From Dracaena cambodiana (lineage: Eukaryota > Streptophyta > Magnoliopsida > Asparagales > Asparagaceae): a stretch of DNA of 64,000 bases. The position numbers were made by a program, and so were the translations under genes. The notes under the pieces are model-generated. The model saw nothing but the letters and a program-made list of their open reading frames with translations, had not been told where the DNA came from and ran no database searches. The stretch covers positions 50,061,349-50,125,348 of the forward strand of contig JAYEPQ010000005.1 in NCBI GenBank assembly GCA_036321105.1, written 5' to 3'. This document shows positions 42,446 through 57,400 of the stretch, in pieces. Numbering within the stretch: position 1 is the first letter of the stretch; every line of letters begins with the position of its first letter.

Positions 42446-45400
42446 ATGCAACAACAACCGGTGCATCCGATGGGGCCAATGGGCTCAGGCCCTCCTGCCA
42501 CCATCACCACCGAACAGATTCAAAAGGTATTTCCCCGAAAAAAAAAAAAAAAAAAAAACGCCTCTTTTGCTACCTGGGATTGATTCCGTATTGATTTCTC
42601 TCTAGGGTTTTTGTTGCTATGCGTTTTTCTGTTTGAAATTTGTGTTTTTGATGGTGTTTGTTTGGCAAAGGAGCGATTTTGATGCCTATTTTGGCAAAAA
42701 GGAGGGTTTTTTGGATGATGGGTATGCTTGATATCTGATTGTTTTTGCTGGGTAAGAAAGAGGAATAGGAAAAATCTGAGCTTTACATTTGGTCTCGTAA
42801 ACTCATTGTATTCCTGATTTGTTCAAATAGATTGTAACAATTTCCATGTCCTTCAAGAGATTGAGTCAATTGATTGAGGAAAGAACTCGAGTCATGGAAC
42901 CAGGACTAGCGATGTTTCCTTAAAAATATATATAAGGAAAGACATTGCCCAAGTTGTAAATTTAGGAGGAAAGAATTAAAAACCAACACCAAGTATGTTC
43001 CCCAATTCTTCTGGAGTCAAGGAATAGTAACCGTATTGCCAATCGTTTGAAGTTCCCAACTATTTTTTTTTAGGTTAATAACCTCATTGTGTCATCAAGC
43101 GTGCTGAACTATTTATATCAGATGTTGATTAATCTAGGGTATCTTCTTACCCTTCCTTGGTAAGAATGTTTCCATGCTTGTGCCTGCGCAACATATCTTC
43201 TTTTACTTTTTTGCTGGTGCTGCCTTTATGAACGCATATCTTCCCTTACTTTTTTGCTGGTGCCGATATGAATGCGATGTATTTGGAATAGTGTTGCGTA
43301 ATTCACTGTGTGCCCTTGGGACCGCAATCCAGTTTATGCGTTCTGATTCATTGTGCATACCCAATCCGGATCATCAAAACTAGCTACACGAAACGAAATG
43401 TAAGAGAACTGACGGCTAATTGATTCAATGATGTATTTAGTTTTCACATTAGTCATTTTGGGGAAATTCTAAAAGAACACACCACTTGACTTAGTGAGCA
43501 CCACTAAGTCACCAAGTCAAGTGGTGCTAAAAAATTCTAAATGGTGCTCGCTAAGTCAAAGTGTGTGCTCATTTAGAATTTCCTGTCTTTTTGTAGTAAA
43601 TTTATTTGCGGTTTTAAAAGACTTGTACTATAGAAAGAAAGATGTGTTGCTGCTATGTAATAACCCTTAATTTTTATTAGACATAAATAAATAAATAAAC
43701 ACAAATAAATATGACATTTCATCTTTTATAACCTCCAAAACTTTTCATTTTCTAACCTCCAAACTCTTCACTTCTCCATTATTTCAATAATGAAACTCTC
43801 ATCTTTAATTCTCAAAATTAAACTCCCTAATTAAACTAAAACCTTTCATATTCTAAACTCTCCAAATTAATCTAAAACTTTTCAAATTTCATAACTCCTC
43901 AAACTCTTAAAATTCCATAACACCTCAAACCCTTTAAATTCTATAACTCCCAAAACCCTTCATATTCTGTAACTCCTAAATCCAATCCTATATAAACCCC
44001 TAAATCAAAATACATTTTACTCATTCTAAAAAAATCATTCTCTAACATTCTAATCTCTCTCTCCCTCATCTCGCCCGAGCCATCTTCAAAACCACCGCAG
44101 GAGCCACCGCCAGAGCCGCCGCCACTTCACTGGAGAAGGATTACTCCATTGAGCGACATCGGGAAACAAAATCCAGGTGAGTTCTTTTTGGACTCACTAA
44201 ACATGCTAATTTTCCTTATAAAAATATTACTTCAATTATATCATCTAAATTTGTGATTACAAATATTATTTCTTTATATTGTTAGAATTTAATTTGTAGA
44301 AGCTAAATGTGTTATTACAAGTGCAATCATTGACATATATGTTATTTCTTTATGATGTTAGAAATTAAATGATTACTTGTTAAATTACAGCATGTAGTTA
44401 GGTTTTAATAAATCATGAAAAAAAAGCTATAATCATGGAAACATACTGTTTGTGATATCATTCTATATCGGTGTCTAGAAAAGTTTTGTATGCTGGTTCT
44501 CTAATTAAGGAACGTGCAATGCACGGAAAACCTCCCAGCATTCATACACTGGCCTGGTCGATATCTGTATGATATCTCAAATCAGTAAATCCTTGATATA
44601 ACCAATTGTGATTTATTGAATAAAATATAAAACGGATTCTATAAATTATGTGGTTAACAAATTAACAAAATCTAATTGAAATATTATATCCGAAATTCAA
44701 TATACAAGTTATGAAAACCAGAATTTAGACATGTATGTACTATACTTAAATGACACTGGGTTGGGGGAGAAACTGAATGATGGAAATATACTATGTTTCG
44801 GCTGTAAACTTGTTAAGTTGTACAACTGAATGTTTCGCACACCATGGGTGCGTGATGATTTGCTGGATCATACCTGACTATAATTCCTGTTTGCCTGACG
44901 GCAGGTCCGACTCAGCACCGGACAATCCTGTGACCATTTCCTGGGTCTGTACAGGAAACAATCGAAACAGTTGTATCCCATCAGTTAGCTTTTCCAATTA
45001 CATGACATTTTACACAAAAATACTCCTGTTATAGAGTTGACTTTATTAAAATGAAATTAAGATAACCTAAGTCAATTGACATCATTATTACAGACATTTT
45101 ATTAAATATTTTCTAAAATTTGTTTGGACATAACTGCTATATTACATATTCTTTCTGCGTATTTTTATTTTGGTCGCAATCTGACGACCTGGGTGTGCAT
45201 GCCCAGATTGACCGATGGACACGCCATAACTGACGCAGAATTTGGTGCACTTTAAAGATCTGATTGAAGCTCAATAACGGTTTTTTTTTTATTTAGTTTT
45301 ATTGTATTTTGTTTCAACTGTATCTAAATTTCATTTCAATAAATGAAAAGTCAAATTTTTATTGAATTTTTCTATCGTAATTACTGAGTATTATTGTGGC

Positions 45401-48400
45401 AAATTTATTGAGGCTTTAGCATATTCAAACTGAATATGTTGCCGGTACCTGTTACACGTACTCGTATACCGTATATTGGGAGCGGGGCGTGACATGTATT
45501 TTAGTGGTATCAGAGCCCAGGTTTCTCAAATCAGTTCATGTGACTTGAATTGATTTGGATCCTTATATTAAAATTTTGCCACACTTATATAATAATACTC
45601 TTCGAAATTTTTGGATTCCATTCATTTAACTCTTTCGCATCTCGTATATTTTTTTTAATCATTGACCAATTTATTTTGATTCATATCCAAATTCGTTACT
45701 CGCTAATGATTTACATCCTAGATAAAATTTAAATATTCATTCTTCGATATCTATTCTTATTTTAAAATTAATTTCTATAACATTCCATTAATTCCAACCT
45801 TCCTATTTTAGAAAAATTCACCTAATCTGTAAATCAAGTTTGAACTCAATAAGAATAATAAGAAGTTGTCCTAATAATAAGAGAAAAAAAAAATTCCTTA
45901 CTTTGTTTATTTAATTTCGAGGACGAAATTATTTTTTTAAGAGGGGTAGAATGTAATAACCCTTAATTTTTATTAGACATAAATAAATAAATAAACACAA
46001 ATAAATATGACATTTCATCTTTTATAACCTCCAAAACTTTTCATTTTCTAACCTCCAAACTCTTCACTTCTCCATTATTTCAATAATGAAACTCTCATCT
46101 TTAATTCTCAAAATTAAACTCCCTAATTAAACTAAAACCTTTCATATTCTAAACTCTCCAAATTAATCTAAAACTTTTCAAATTTCATAACTCCTCAAAC
46201 TCTTAAAATTCCATAACACCTCAAACCCTTTAAATTCTATAACTCCCAAAACCCTTCATATTCTGTAACTCCTAAATCCAATCCTATATAAACCCCTAAA
46301 TCAAAATACATTTTACTCATTCTAAAAAAATCATTCTCTAACATTCTAATCTCTCTCTCCCTCATCTCGCCCGAGCCATCTTCAAAACCACCGCAGGAGC
46401 CACCGCCAGAGCCGCCGCCACTTCACTGGAGAAGGATTACTCCATTGAGCGACATCGGGAAACAAAATCCAGGTGAGTTCTTTTTGGACTCACTAAACAT
46501 GCTAATTTTCCTTATAAAAATATTACTTCAATTATATCATCTAAATTTGTGATTACAAATATTATTTCTTTATATTGTTAGAATTTAATTTGTAGAAGCT
46601 AAATGTGTTATTACAAGTGCAATCATTGACATATATGTTATTTCTTTATGATGTTAGAAATTAAATGATTACTTGTTAAATTACAGCATGTAGTTAGGTT
46701 TTAATAAATCATGAAAAAAAAGCTATAATCATGGAAACATACTGTTTGTGATATCATTCTATATCGGTGTCTAGAAAAGTTTTGTATGCTGGTTCTCTAA
46801 TTAAGGAACGTGCAATGCACGGAAAACCTCCCAGCATTCATACACTGGCCTGGTCGATATCTGTATGATATCTCAAATCAGTAAATCCTTGATATAACCA
46901 ATTGTGATTTATTGAATAAAATATAAAACGGATTCTATAAATTATGTGGTTAACAAATTAACAAAATCTAATTGAAATATTATATCCGAAATTCAATATA
47001 CAAGTTATGAAAACCAGAATTTAGACATGTATGTACTATACTTAAATGACACTGGGTTGGGGGAGAAACTGAATGATGGAAATATACTATGTTTCGGCTG
47101 TAAACTTGTTAAGTTGTACAACTGAATGTTTCGCACACCATGGGTGCGTGATGATTTGCTGGATCATACCTGACTATAATTCCTGTTTGCCTGACGGCAG
47201 GTCCGACTCAGCACCGGACAATCCTGTGACCATTTCCTGGGTCTGTACAGGAAACAATCGAAACAGTTGTATCCCATCAGTTAGCTTTTCCAATTACATG
47301 ACATTTTACACAAAAATACTCCTGTTATAGAGTTGACTTTATTAAAATGAAATTAAGATAACCTAAGTCAATTGACATCATTATTACAGACATTTTATTA
47401 AATATTTTCTAAAATTTGTTTGGACATAACTGCTATATTACATATTCTTTCTGCGTATTTTTATTTTGGTCGCAATCTGACGACCTGGGTGTGCATGCCC
47501 AGATTGACCGATGGACACGCCATAACTGACGCAGAATTTGGTGCACTTTAAAGATCTGATTGAAGCTCAATAACGGTTTTTTTTTTATTTAGTTTTATTG
47601 TATTTTGTTTCAACTGTATCTAAATTTCATTTCAATAAATGAAAAGTCAAATTTTTATTGAATTTTTCTATCGTAATTACTGAGTATTATTGTGGCAAAT
47701 TTATTGAGGCTTTAGCATATTCAAACTGAATATGTTGCCGGTACCTGTTACACGTACTCGTATACCGTATATTGGGAGCGGGGCGTGACATGCTATGTCC
47801 ACAATCCACATATACAACAATACATCCATATTAATTGAAATGACCTTAAATGTGCTCCCAAAGGTACCATACTGTCAAATATCAAGCGGCTAAACTTATC
47901 CCCTCCATACTGCATATGACTAAAATAGCATACTGTGTGCTTGTACCACGAACCAAAGCATACTACGAATTTGGTAATACTAATTTGGGTTTTTGAATCC
48001 AATTTGCTTCCTTTGTAATCAATAATACTATAGTTGGAAACCGTCTTAGATATGAAATAAAAATGAAGCTTTGATGTGAGGGTCTTTCCATTTGTGTAAG
48101 ATGTGATGACACTTGAATTCAACATTATTAATTGCTGGCACTCCATAATAAATGGCTCTATCACATTTGTAGGAAAATTAAGTTGAGCTCTTATCTCTGG
48201 TAGATTTTCCTACTTTTTTTCTAGTTTAACCTCTTGGAGGTACTATAGACTCCTAGGTTCCACTAGCCAGGCGGAAGCTATCGTTACTTTTCATTTGATG
48301 GTCTTGTTGTAGTGGCTTTTTTTTTTTTTTTTGGAAGGAGAAGTATCAGATAGTTTTGCTAGCATTATTTTTGAAATTTGACTTTAAGGAATAATTCCAG

Positions 48401-51400
48401 TTGGTGTGTGGATTGGTAAAACTCACAAGTAATTTCATATCATCTCATGTTTCCCCTACTTCAGCATTTTAAAGTCGAGTTTGTCCATGTTCCATGGGTA
48501 TGCACAGGTTTTATGTTGGGGATGTTGTCCAATTTGTGATTAACACTGTATGCCCGAAAAATTGAATCTTCCTTTATATTGGCAATTTGATTTTGAATTA
48601 CAGCAATAAAAGAAAAATTACAAAATAAATTCAAGATTATAAGAATGGGGATCAATTGATTTCGATTTCCCTTTATTTTTATGGGTTCTGGCAGCGGGGA
48701 AGTCTTGATTCTGCACTCCGTTGACGATCCGATCTCTCTAGATTGAGAAACTCCTCTATGGATTTTTGGACTCCGACCTATGGAAAATTGCCTCGTCAAA
48801 GAATTCTCTCTCCAAAAGAATCTCCTCCTTTCTTTTCCCTGTTCTGAACTCCGCTCCCAATTTTATAGATTGAGGAGCGCTTCTAATCCGCTCAAATTCT
48901 TCCCTCGAATTCGATTAAATCCCCAAAAATCCGGATCACCATGCAAAACGGAACGAAAGCGGAAAACAACCCGCGGGTTGGCACCTGCAGGATTCCTCCC
49001 GCGGATGCCCACCCGCGGAAGCCCTCCCGCGGGTGCCACCCGCGGGAGGAATTCCCGCGGCGGGTAGGCCCCGCAATTTTTTTTTTTTTGTGTCTACAAA
49101 CACCCAGAGCTTGTTTGTGATCTTAGAAGTGGTCTTTGACCTGAATTGGGCATTCGGAACCAGGATCTGTTTGTATCATACAAGTTGTATGTCAACTTAT
49201 GATCTTAATATGAGTCATTGTGATCCTGTAAATCTTAAACATCTAGTCAATTTTTTTTTCTCATGTGCAGAACTAAGTAGAAAACCTTACAAATGCTAAA
49301 CAAGTGATAGAACTCAATGCATTCACATTAAAACGTGTTCCATCAACATTTAGGCTTTAATCTCCAATTCTTCTTCAAAATAGTCTTTTTAAAGGAAATT
49401 CTTCTGCACAGTTGTGTGCTTTCCCCTTGAATGTTTATATATTCATGAATAAAAAATAAAAACCTTACGAGTCTCTTGTTTTCATGTGCTATATAATCTA
49501 GTTAACTATAGTGGAGAAAAGTAGAATATACTATAGTTTTTAAAACCCTAGCAGATACATGTTTAGTACCACCTACCAAATATCTAAATCATGGGGATCA
49601 TCCCACGCTTTGGAGGTTTACATATCTCTCAATGAAGAAACTCCATGTGATCAGTGAAGTGGGTTATTATATAATGTTCAAACGTTGTAATAGTAGGCAT
49701 ATTCATATCGTCTAGTAAATATAAGGACATGTTATACAAACTACTTGTTTTATCTTCCTTTCAAAATTAACATATCCTTAAATTAGTCAAACTACTTGTT
49801 CAAGCTTCCTTTCAAAATTAACCTTCTCCTTTAATTAGTCATAATTTACTTCTAGTCCTTTTAAAGTAATTAGCTGTCTTTAAAGAATGGGGATTGTTTC
49901 TAAAATAAACAGATATAGTTTAATATATATACTCTGCTTTATTTCTGAATGAACAATGCTTTTTCTTCCTTGGTAGTTGATGTATCAAGATCGCCTATTT
50001 TCCTCTGCACAATTATTGTCTCCCATAAATGGTTAAAGAGATCCGTGCTCATGGGGCTACGTTCACAACTTTAATTTTTATCTGAAATGGTTGAAGACTC
50101 CTTGGCATGTTGAGTCTATGGGCACTCATTTTATGTTTGGCTGCCTGCTATACATGTTACAGTATCATATGGTTCATGATCTGGATGAGGTTCAAGTTGG
50201 GTCTTTTATTTTATAAGCATGGTACCATTCCTACCTAGCTTTCCAATACAGTAAATATCACATCTCAATCAAGTACCTAACTATGTTCATTCATTCTATA
50301 AATGGATATCAAGTTTCCTTCCTGGATCTTCCAATTAAATATCCATATATTTTTCAAATTTATGATCTGAGTGTTGATAACCAAAATTTTACAGGCCTCT
50401 TCAACATTGATGGAACATTGGATCAGTATTGGATCTTTCGTTCTATAAAATAAATAGATCTTACATGTCCTACCTGGAATCCAGTGGTCTTGGCAGCCCA
50501 ATCATTTTGTGTTCTTCAAATGGAAAACAAAGCAGAAAGCCATACTTGGAATACCAACAAAAATATGAATCATGTCGATAGTTTTAAGTCATAGTTGTTT
50601 GAAAATATCTGTTAGCTTATGTCAACAATCTCCTTAGTTTTGTGCAATTTCATATTCAATAAAATTTTAAGGGCTAGTGGTCCTACAAAATATTGCAACC
50701 AAAGTTTAAAATATAAAATATTAAAATCAATGTTGGCCAATTGTTTATGTATCAGAAATTGGTAATATCAAACAAATCATATCAGCAGTGTTGGAATTGT
50801 CAATAAAATATCAACAACTTCGAAAATATCAATATTGATGTTCTAGGGTCTATATTGTATGGGATACATCAGAAATCTGATATAAATATATGATATTTGC
50901 TATACATATTGGTATCGGATATCATCTTGATTACATCAAGAAAATGAGCAATCTCCTTATGCTTCTTAAGTTTGGTAAAAGAGAAAACAAACATTGTGGC
51001 ATAATAACAAAAACATGACAGTTACATTTTTTTTTCTCTTTTCACTCTAATGTTAGATATATGTTTAGTTCTCTATGTTTTTATTTGACGTAACTTGGAT
51101 CAGATTAGTTTCAACTACAGTTAATAGTTTAGTTGGGATTATAAAAAAAGCTAAGCTCCGCCAAAATTTTTTCCAATCAAACATCTACTTTTCCTCAGTG
51201 TTTTATTATTATTTTCAGTTAATGCAATAATTTGAGCACTATGATAATTGATTCATGTAATGCAACCAAATTGCAGTTGGTGAAAACTTGAATATTTATG
51301 CAAGATTTTATTACCCTTTGCTCTTATTTCATTTTCATAATTAATTTTATACGTTTATGTTTCTCACTGATATATGAAATTGGTTGTTACAATTTTAAGT

Positions 51401-54400
51401 GAAATTATGGATAATCCAATCCATCATCTGATCTTATTCTTCTAGTGATTTATGATGTGATGATGGATTGGATGATCTCCTAGTGATCTTATTTTCATGT
51501 GTACCAAGAAAGAACAAAAACTCATACTAAATTATGGCTGAGAGCATGAGTTTCTGTTGAATTGGATGATCATACCCTAAGTGGTGGTTATGCATGAAAC
51601 ATCATGAGATAGACGCCAAGGACGATTGAGAAGAAGGAAGAACGTTAATGAGGATTATGATATCAAAAGGTGGAAAAGCGAAGGAGACCGGCAAGGATAC
51701 TTGCTTCGGTAGCATCTTCTTATGCATAGCGAAGGCTTATGCTAACCATTGTGTGGGTTGAAGCTTCTTGGAAAGATGGTTTTGAATCTTTTTATTCTTC
51801 TTAAGGCCGGGATAGGAAATAGTGAAAATATCTTAATATATCCACATTGAGATCCTGCAAGTGAGAGCTAGGGTGACATGTTATGGTAGAAGAGAATATT
51901 TGTAGGCAAGGAGCTACCAATAGACTGAAGCTTGCTGGCAAAGAGCTCAACAAGGTGGAGAAATAGGAAGGATTTGGAGTGTGCAAGGAGATCTGAGGCT
52001 TTGTACCAAGCTCTTAAATAAAGAATAAATATAGTAGAATGAAGTTGACAATGTTGCAATATTAATTACTATTTTGGTGCTTCCCAACTTGCAATAGCAT
52101 AACGTGAAAGTTTATTATTTCCTATGTATAGTTTAATGGAAGTGTACTGATAGCTTAATTGTAAGAGTTGCCCATTTTAGAAGAATTTTCTAAAATATAA
52201 CTGAACAAATTTGAACTTTTCAAGAGAGGAAGATATTGAGGTGATAAAAGGAGCAGAGCAATAATAAGAAAAGGTTTTGAGGGGTTAAAGGAAATTTTTT
52301 TCATTAAAAATATTGTAAGACTTAGACTTTCAGACTTAAGTCTTTTTTTGGTTTCCCCTAGAGATCAATCAGCAGAACAACTTCATATATAGGTTTCTTA
52401 ACTGACATAAGTTTTACATCTTATCCACATATTTTAAGATTCTTTTAAAGATTTGTTTTCACCAACTTTGATTATGCTAAACCAACATACTAGAAAAATC
52501 TATATTGCAAATTAAAACAAAACTCCAATCAGTTATGGTTGAAGTAATTTGTCTCCTTTTGAAAACATATGTATGACACTTACCAAAAACTATTGCTATT
52601 GAATTAGATAAGAAAGTATCAGTGTTTCTTTATTTAAATGTGAACATAATCCGTATATTTAACATCTAAGTAATCATAGTGCTTGATGCATTCATATAAT
52701 CTCTCTTATTCATCTTACAAATGTTAATGGTTCATTGACAAACAAAGTTTTCTCTGAGCAAACAGAAAACGACCAACACACAAATACAACCAACATTTCT
52801 CTAAAGATCCTTAACGACATTCTTTATTAAGAACCTTGAACGATATGAGAGGGTACAAAAAGTAACCCTCATTCTAAACTACATTTCTTTCTTTTATTTT
52901 CATTATGTGTAAAGTAATAATACCTGTCTCTATCTACAAATACACGAATCCAAATTTGGCTCGAGTAATTCATATAATACTTGACTCTGTTTAATGTTTA
53001 TGACTAAATGAGTCTGGTTCTGGTTCGAGTAGGGTCCAAATAAATGGTAACTAGGTACTACATGATTTTATGTACAAGTCTACCTTTTGGACCCAGAACC
53101 TATCTATATATGAGCTGGTAGTATCCGGGTGAAGGTGGGGCTCAAATCAGCTGGGTCAAGACTGGTACCTTGTTTTTATAGCAGGTCTAAAGTCTATTTC
53201 AAAAAAATTCCTAAAATATGGCTGAGTAAATTTGAACTTTTAAAGCAAAGTCTTGAAAAGTTTATATTTTCTTGTGAGCAAGTTTTCCATTTTTATAAGT
53301 ATATGAAAAGGAGGAGAAATTTTCTATTTGTATCTTATTCCTTCCAATTAGCTCAGGCCATTTAACAAGCCAATGACAAAACCTACAATGACCATTGTTC
53401 ACTAGCTATCACAATGATCATCATGGGGGTTGTAAACTAGCTGAGCTTTATAAAGCCTACATTTTACAAGCTTGGCTCAGAACTCCAAAGGCCATGTCGT
53501 GTTTGACTCATTTATACCTTGAGTATGTGTAGACTTTCTTAGCTTGTTTTGTTGAATTGCAAGCTCATGCTCAGCTTGTTAATCTCAAAAGAGTGTACAT
53601 GAGCCAAAATTTAGCCAGATGCCAAGTCTATTATCTTGTACTTGACTTTGCTTGCTTCTTATTAATATGCACATATCTTCGTTTAGTCATCAGTAAAAAG
53701 GATCTTTTTAGCAGCTTGAATGATGCTTAGCAACAAATTTTGCTGCTTAAATATGGTTTTCTTGGGTCTTTAGAGCATAAAATTATATGCTTCAACCCTC
53801 TCCATAATTTACCAGTGGACTCTGAAAAGAAAAGGATATTGATGTGGAAAAAGCCCAGGTTTGCAAGGTGCGCAAGTTTTAACCCAAACGAAGGTCCTAC
53901 TAGACATGCATTTGATATGGATTTTTAAAGTGCCTATACCATTGAAAAAAAAGGCCATGGTGTGTTAGGGCATAAAATAATATCCCTATCCACAACTTCA
54001 TAGTTTTGGTACGTGGAGGATGCTATAATAGGGTCATGTAAGTTTTTTATGGTTTGTTTCTTATTCAAGGCTAATTCTAGAAAAATTTCAGTCAACGTGT
54101 AGGCTTTGTGGTTGTCCTATCTCCTATGTTGAATTTTAATCCAGCATCAGCTTCAGCTAATCTTTCTCACTTGTGCTCCTTGTACGGTTTGTGTGGGATC
54201 TAAAATATTCTGTGCATACTTCTTTTGTCTACCAATTTAGATCCTTATGGGACACACGAGGCTACAAAAGCAATCCAAGCATGCTGTGTCTCCTTTCTTC
54301 TCGCCTTAATCTTATTCTGCCATGACTGCTTTACCTAAATTCTTTCATCAAATGACGTACCTAAATGACTATGTATCACTCAAAGAACTCAAAATATTAT

Positions 54401-57400
54401 GCAGATAGCTCCTTGCTTGATCTAAAGATGGAAGGGGACACAAAAGTTCAAACTGAAGTGTAAATACAGCGCCTTGGCTCTGCGTGTATGGCATGCATAG
54501 GCATTTGTGTGTCGTCATGATGTTGATGCATGGATACACAGAGCACCTGGTGTATCTTCTTTTGCTTGATCTATTTCCTTTCCAAATTAAACTTGGTGAT
54601 AGTAGGCTAATTAAGATATGAGTGCTTGCCAAACTTTCGTTCTTATAAATAACTTTGTTCTCCTAATGGAAACCTTAATTATATATACAATTATTTAAAG
54701 TTTTGTAATTTGTTGGATTCACATAGGTTACAAATATCTTCTGTTCACTATATTTGCCAGGTTTTGACTGCCTTTTCACATGTTTATTGTTGATGGTTTT
54801 GTAACTTATTATGATGCGACATAGACCAAATACTATAATTGCACGGTCAGTTTCGCAATTCCATATTTTACTTGCATGTGTCTGCATGTGTATACATGGC
54901 ATACACATTGGTGTAGTTCTATAGATGTCAAATTGTTATATTCCCCATTCAATGTACTATATAATATGCTCTAGCTTTCTCGACACATGAACAGTGTTCT
55001 AAATATCGGATACCGGTCCCATACCGGTCAGCCAAATTACATACCGGTTACGGATACCAGGCGGGATATCGCGATATGACCCTAAATACTGGAGTGTCAT
55101 ATCGGTGTCATACCAGTTAAAAAATAATCATATAATTGGTTATATAGAACATAATAAAATACATAAAATAAGTTTATAGTACTTACATTGACTTATTTAC
55201 ATTCAACTTACGAATTTGCAGATACCGTTTAGAACGTTCGCATATGCGCAAAGCGATATATAATCATAAAATTAAGAAAAATAAGTTTTCAAGATAAAAG
55301 AAAAGTGTTTCTACAATACATAAGTGATATAATTTATAAAATTACAACATTATCCTTTAAATGAGTTTATTTGAAACATGCTAGAAACTTTAAATATCAG
55401 TCTTTACAACATATTTTCCAGTCCTCCATTTCCAAACTGAATCTTTACCTCCTTGTTTCTCTTGGACATTGGAAACACTAGAAGAGGACATCCTTCAAGT
55501 TATTTTTGACCTCAAAAATTAATAAAATAAGACAAACAGTTATTTGATTAAATAGCTAAATAATTGTTGCACTTAATTTATATTAATTTAATCTATTTAA
55601 GAATTCAAGCTTTTACTAATATAAATAAAGTTAATAAACATAATCTAAGTTAAAAAAATAATCATATAAATAAAGTTAAAAACATAAATAAAGTTACTAA
55701 TTTATATTAACTTAATCTAATTAAGAATTCAAGCTTTTACTCATATAAATAAAGTTAATAAACATAATCTAAGTTAAAAAAATAATCATATAAATAAAGT
55801 TAATAACATAAATAAAGTTACTAATTTATATTAACTTAATCTAATTAAGAATTCAAGCTTTAATGTAACTTGTAATTCTTGTAATTGCACATGCTATAAT
55901 GTAACTTGTAAGCATATGAAACTCATACACACAAAATCAGTGAATACACACAAAAATAGTGAATTCATGTTAATACAAATTACACACAAACTCATACACA
56001 CAAAATCAGTGAATACACATAAATAGTAAATACTAATATAAATTTACAAATTTTATATATCATGAAACTCATACACACAAAATTAGTGAATTCGAACCAC
56101 TGATTCACACTGAATCAGTGATTCGATCAGTGAACCAAATCACTAATTCAATGTGAATCAGTGACTCACATTGAATCAGTGATTCGATTCACTGATTCAC
56201 ACTGAATCAGTGAATCGAATCACTGATTCAATCAGTGATTCGAATTCACTGTAAACTACAATCACAAATTCAGCCCTCCCAACTTAAGAATTCGCCTCAA
56301 ATTACACCTAAAAAAAATTCTAAAATAAATCGCAATCAATTAAACCTAAATAGCACAATTATAAAAGAAATTGAAGAAATTTGTAACTCTAAATCAAATT
56401 AATATGAAAAAATCAAACTTCACTTATCTGGCCGGCGGCCATTGCCCCACTGGAGAACGGCGAGTACCCTTCGAAGACTTCCAGACTGGGAGAAGAGCAA
56501 TCGGAGAGCGGAGAAGAAAGAGAGAAAACGAGAGAGATTTATGGTTCGATTAGGAAGTTAGGGTTCGGGCCGTTCGGCTCGATCGGCCGTAAGAGAACGA
56601 GAGAGAGAGAGCCAGAGAGTGGGAGAAGAAAAATCGGAGATAGATTTAGGGCTGGTTTGGGAAATTAGGGTTAGGGTTTGGTCGCGGGGAGGGATCGATC
56701 GCTCGGATCGCCGGGAGAGAGAGAGAAAATGCGAAAATTTTATCCTTTCTCTCCCCTCCCAACCCGTTTTATTTCTTAACGGGTCGGATTTTAATGGGTT
56801 AATGGGTTTAACCCGTAACCAAAATCCAAAACTCATTAATCGATATTATCTCGATACCGGCTGGTATTTCTCATCTCGATACCAAAACTCATATATCGCC
56901 ACGTGGCCGATATATCAGCCCATACCGGTCCAAAATGATAAACGGTAAAAATAAACCCATATCGTCTCGTTTCTTCAATTTTAACGATATACCGGTATAT
57001 CGGCCGGTATTTAAAACAGTGCACATGAACATATGCTACTGTAACAGCCATAATTTTGTATGAGTTTTTGTTAACATATAATTCCTTATATTTTGATAGA
57101 AATACACGGCACATTCTTGTATGTTGTGTATTTCCAAATTACCCTCCTGTTTCAGAAGATGTTAAAGAATGAATTGATACTTTTTGATGATTTTTATTGC
57201 AAGCTTTATCATTGTAAGGTGAATTTTTATGAAAAAACTTTAATTGATGGATCTTTTGTTGTATTTTAAAGAAATTTTAAGAGTTATAGGTAGAAAAACC
57301 CCTAGAATGATTTCTGATTTATTACATGTAAGTTCAAGGTGTTCTTATCACAAATCAAATTACAGGATTTAGATCCTTCAAGATTTTCTTTTTTGGGATC

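Noticed and set aside
44777..45034. An 85-codon frame identical at 47073-47330, which looked like a conserved duplicated small Cys-containing gene
   Set aside because: Both copies are the same position in two LTRs of one young element; identity reflects recent insertion, not selection.
51595..52060. A purine-rich, coding-looking stretch in GIF intron 1
   Set aside because: No frame stays open for a useful length and no domain is recognised.
56371..56836. Open frames in the purine-rich part of the 54992 hAT element as a gene
   Set aside because: Low-complexity Arg/Glu frames on both strands with no known domain or splice structure.
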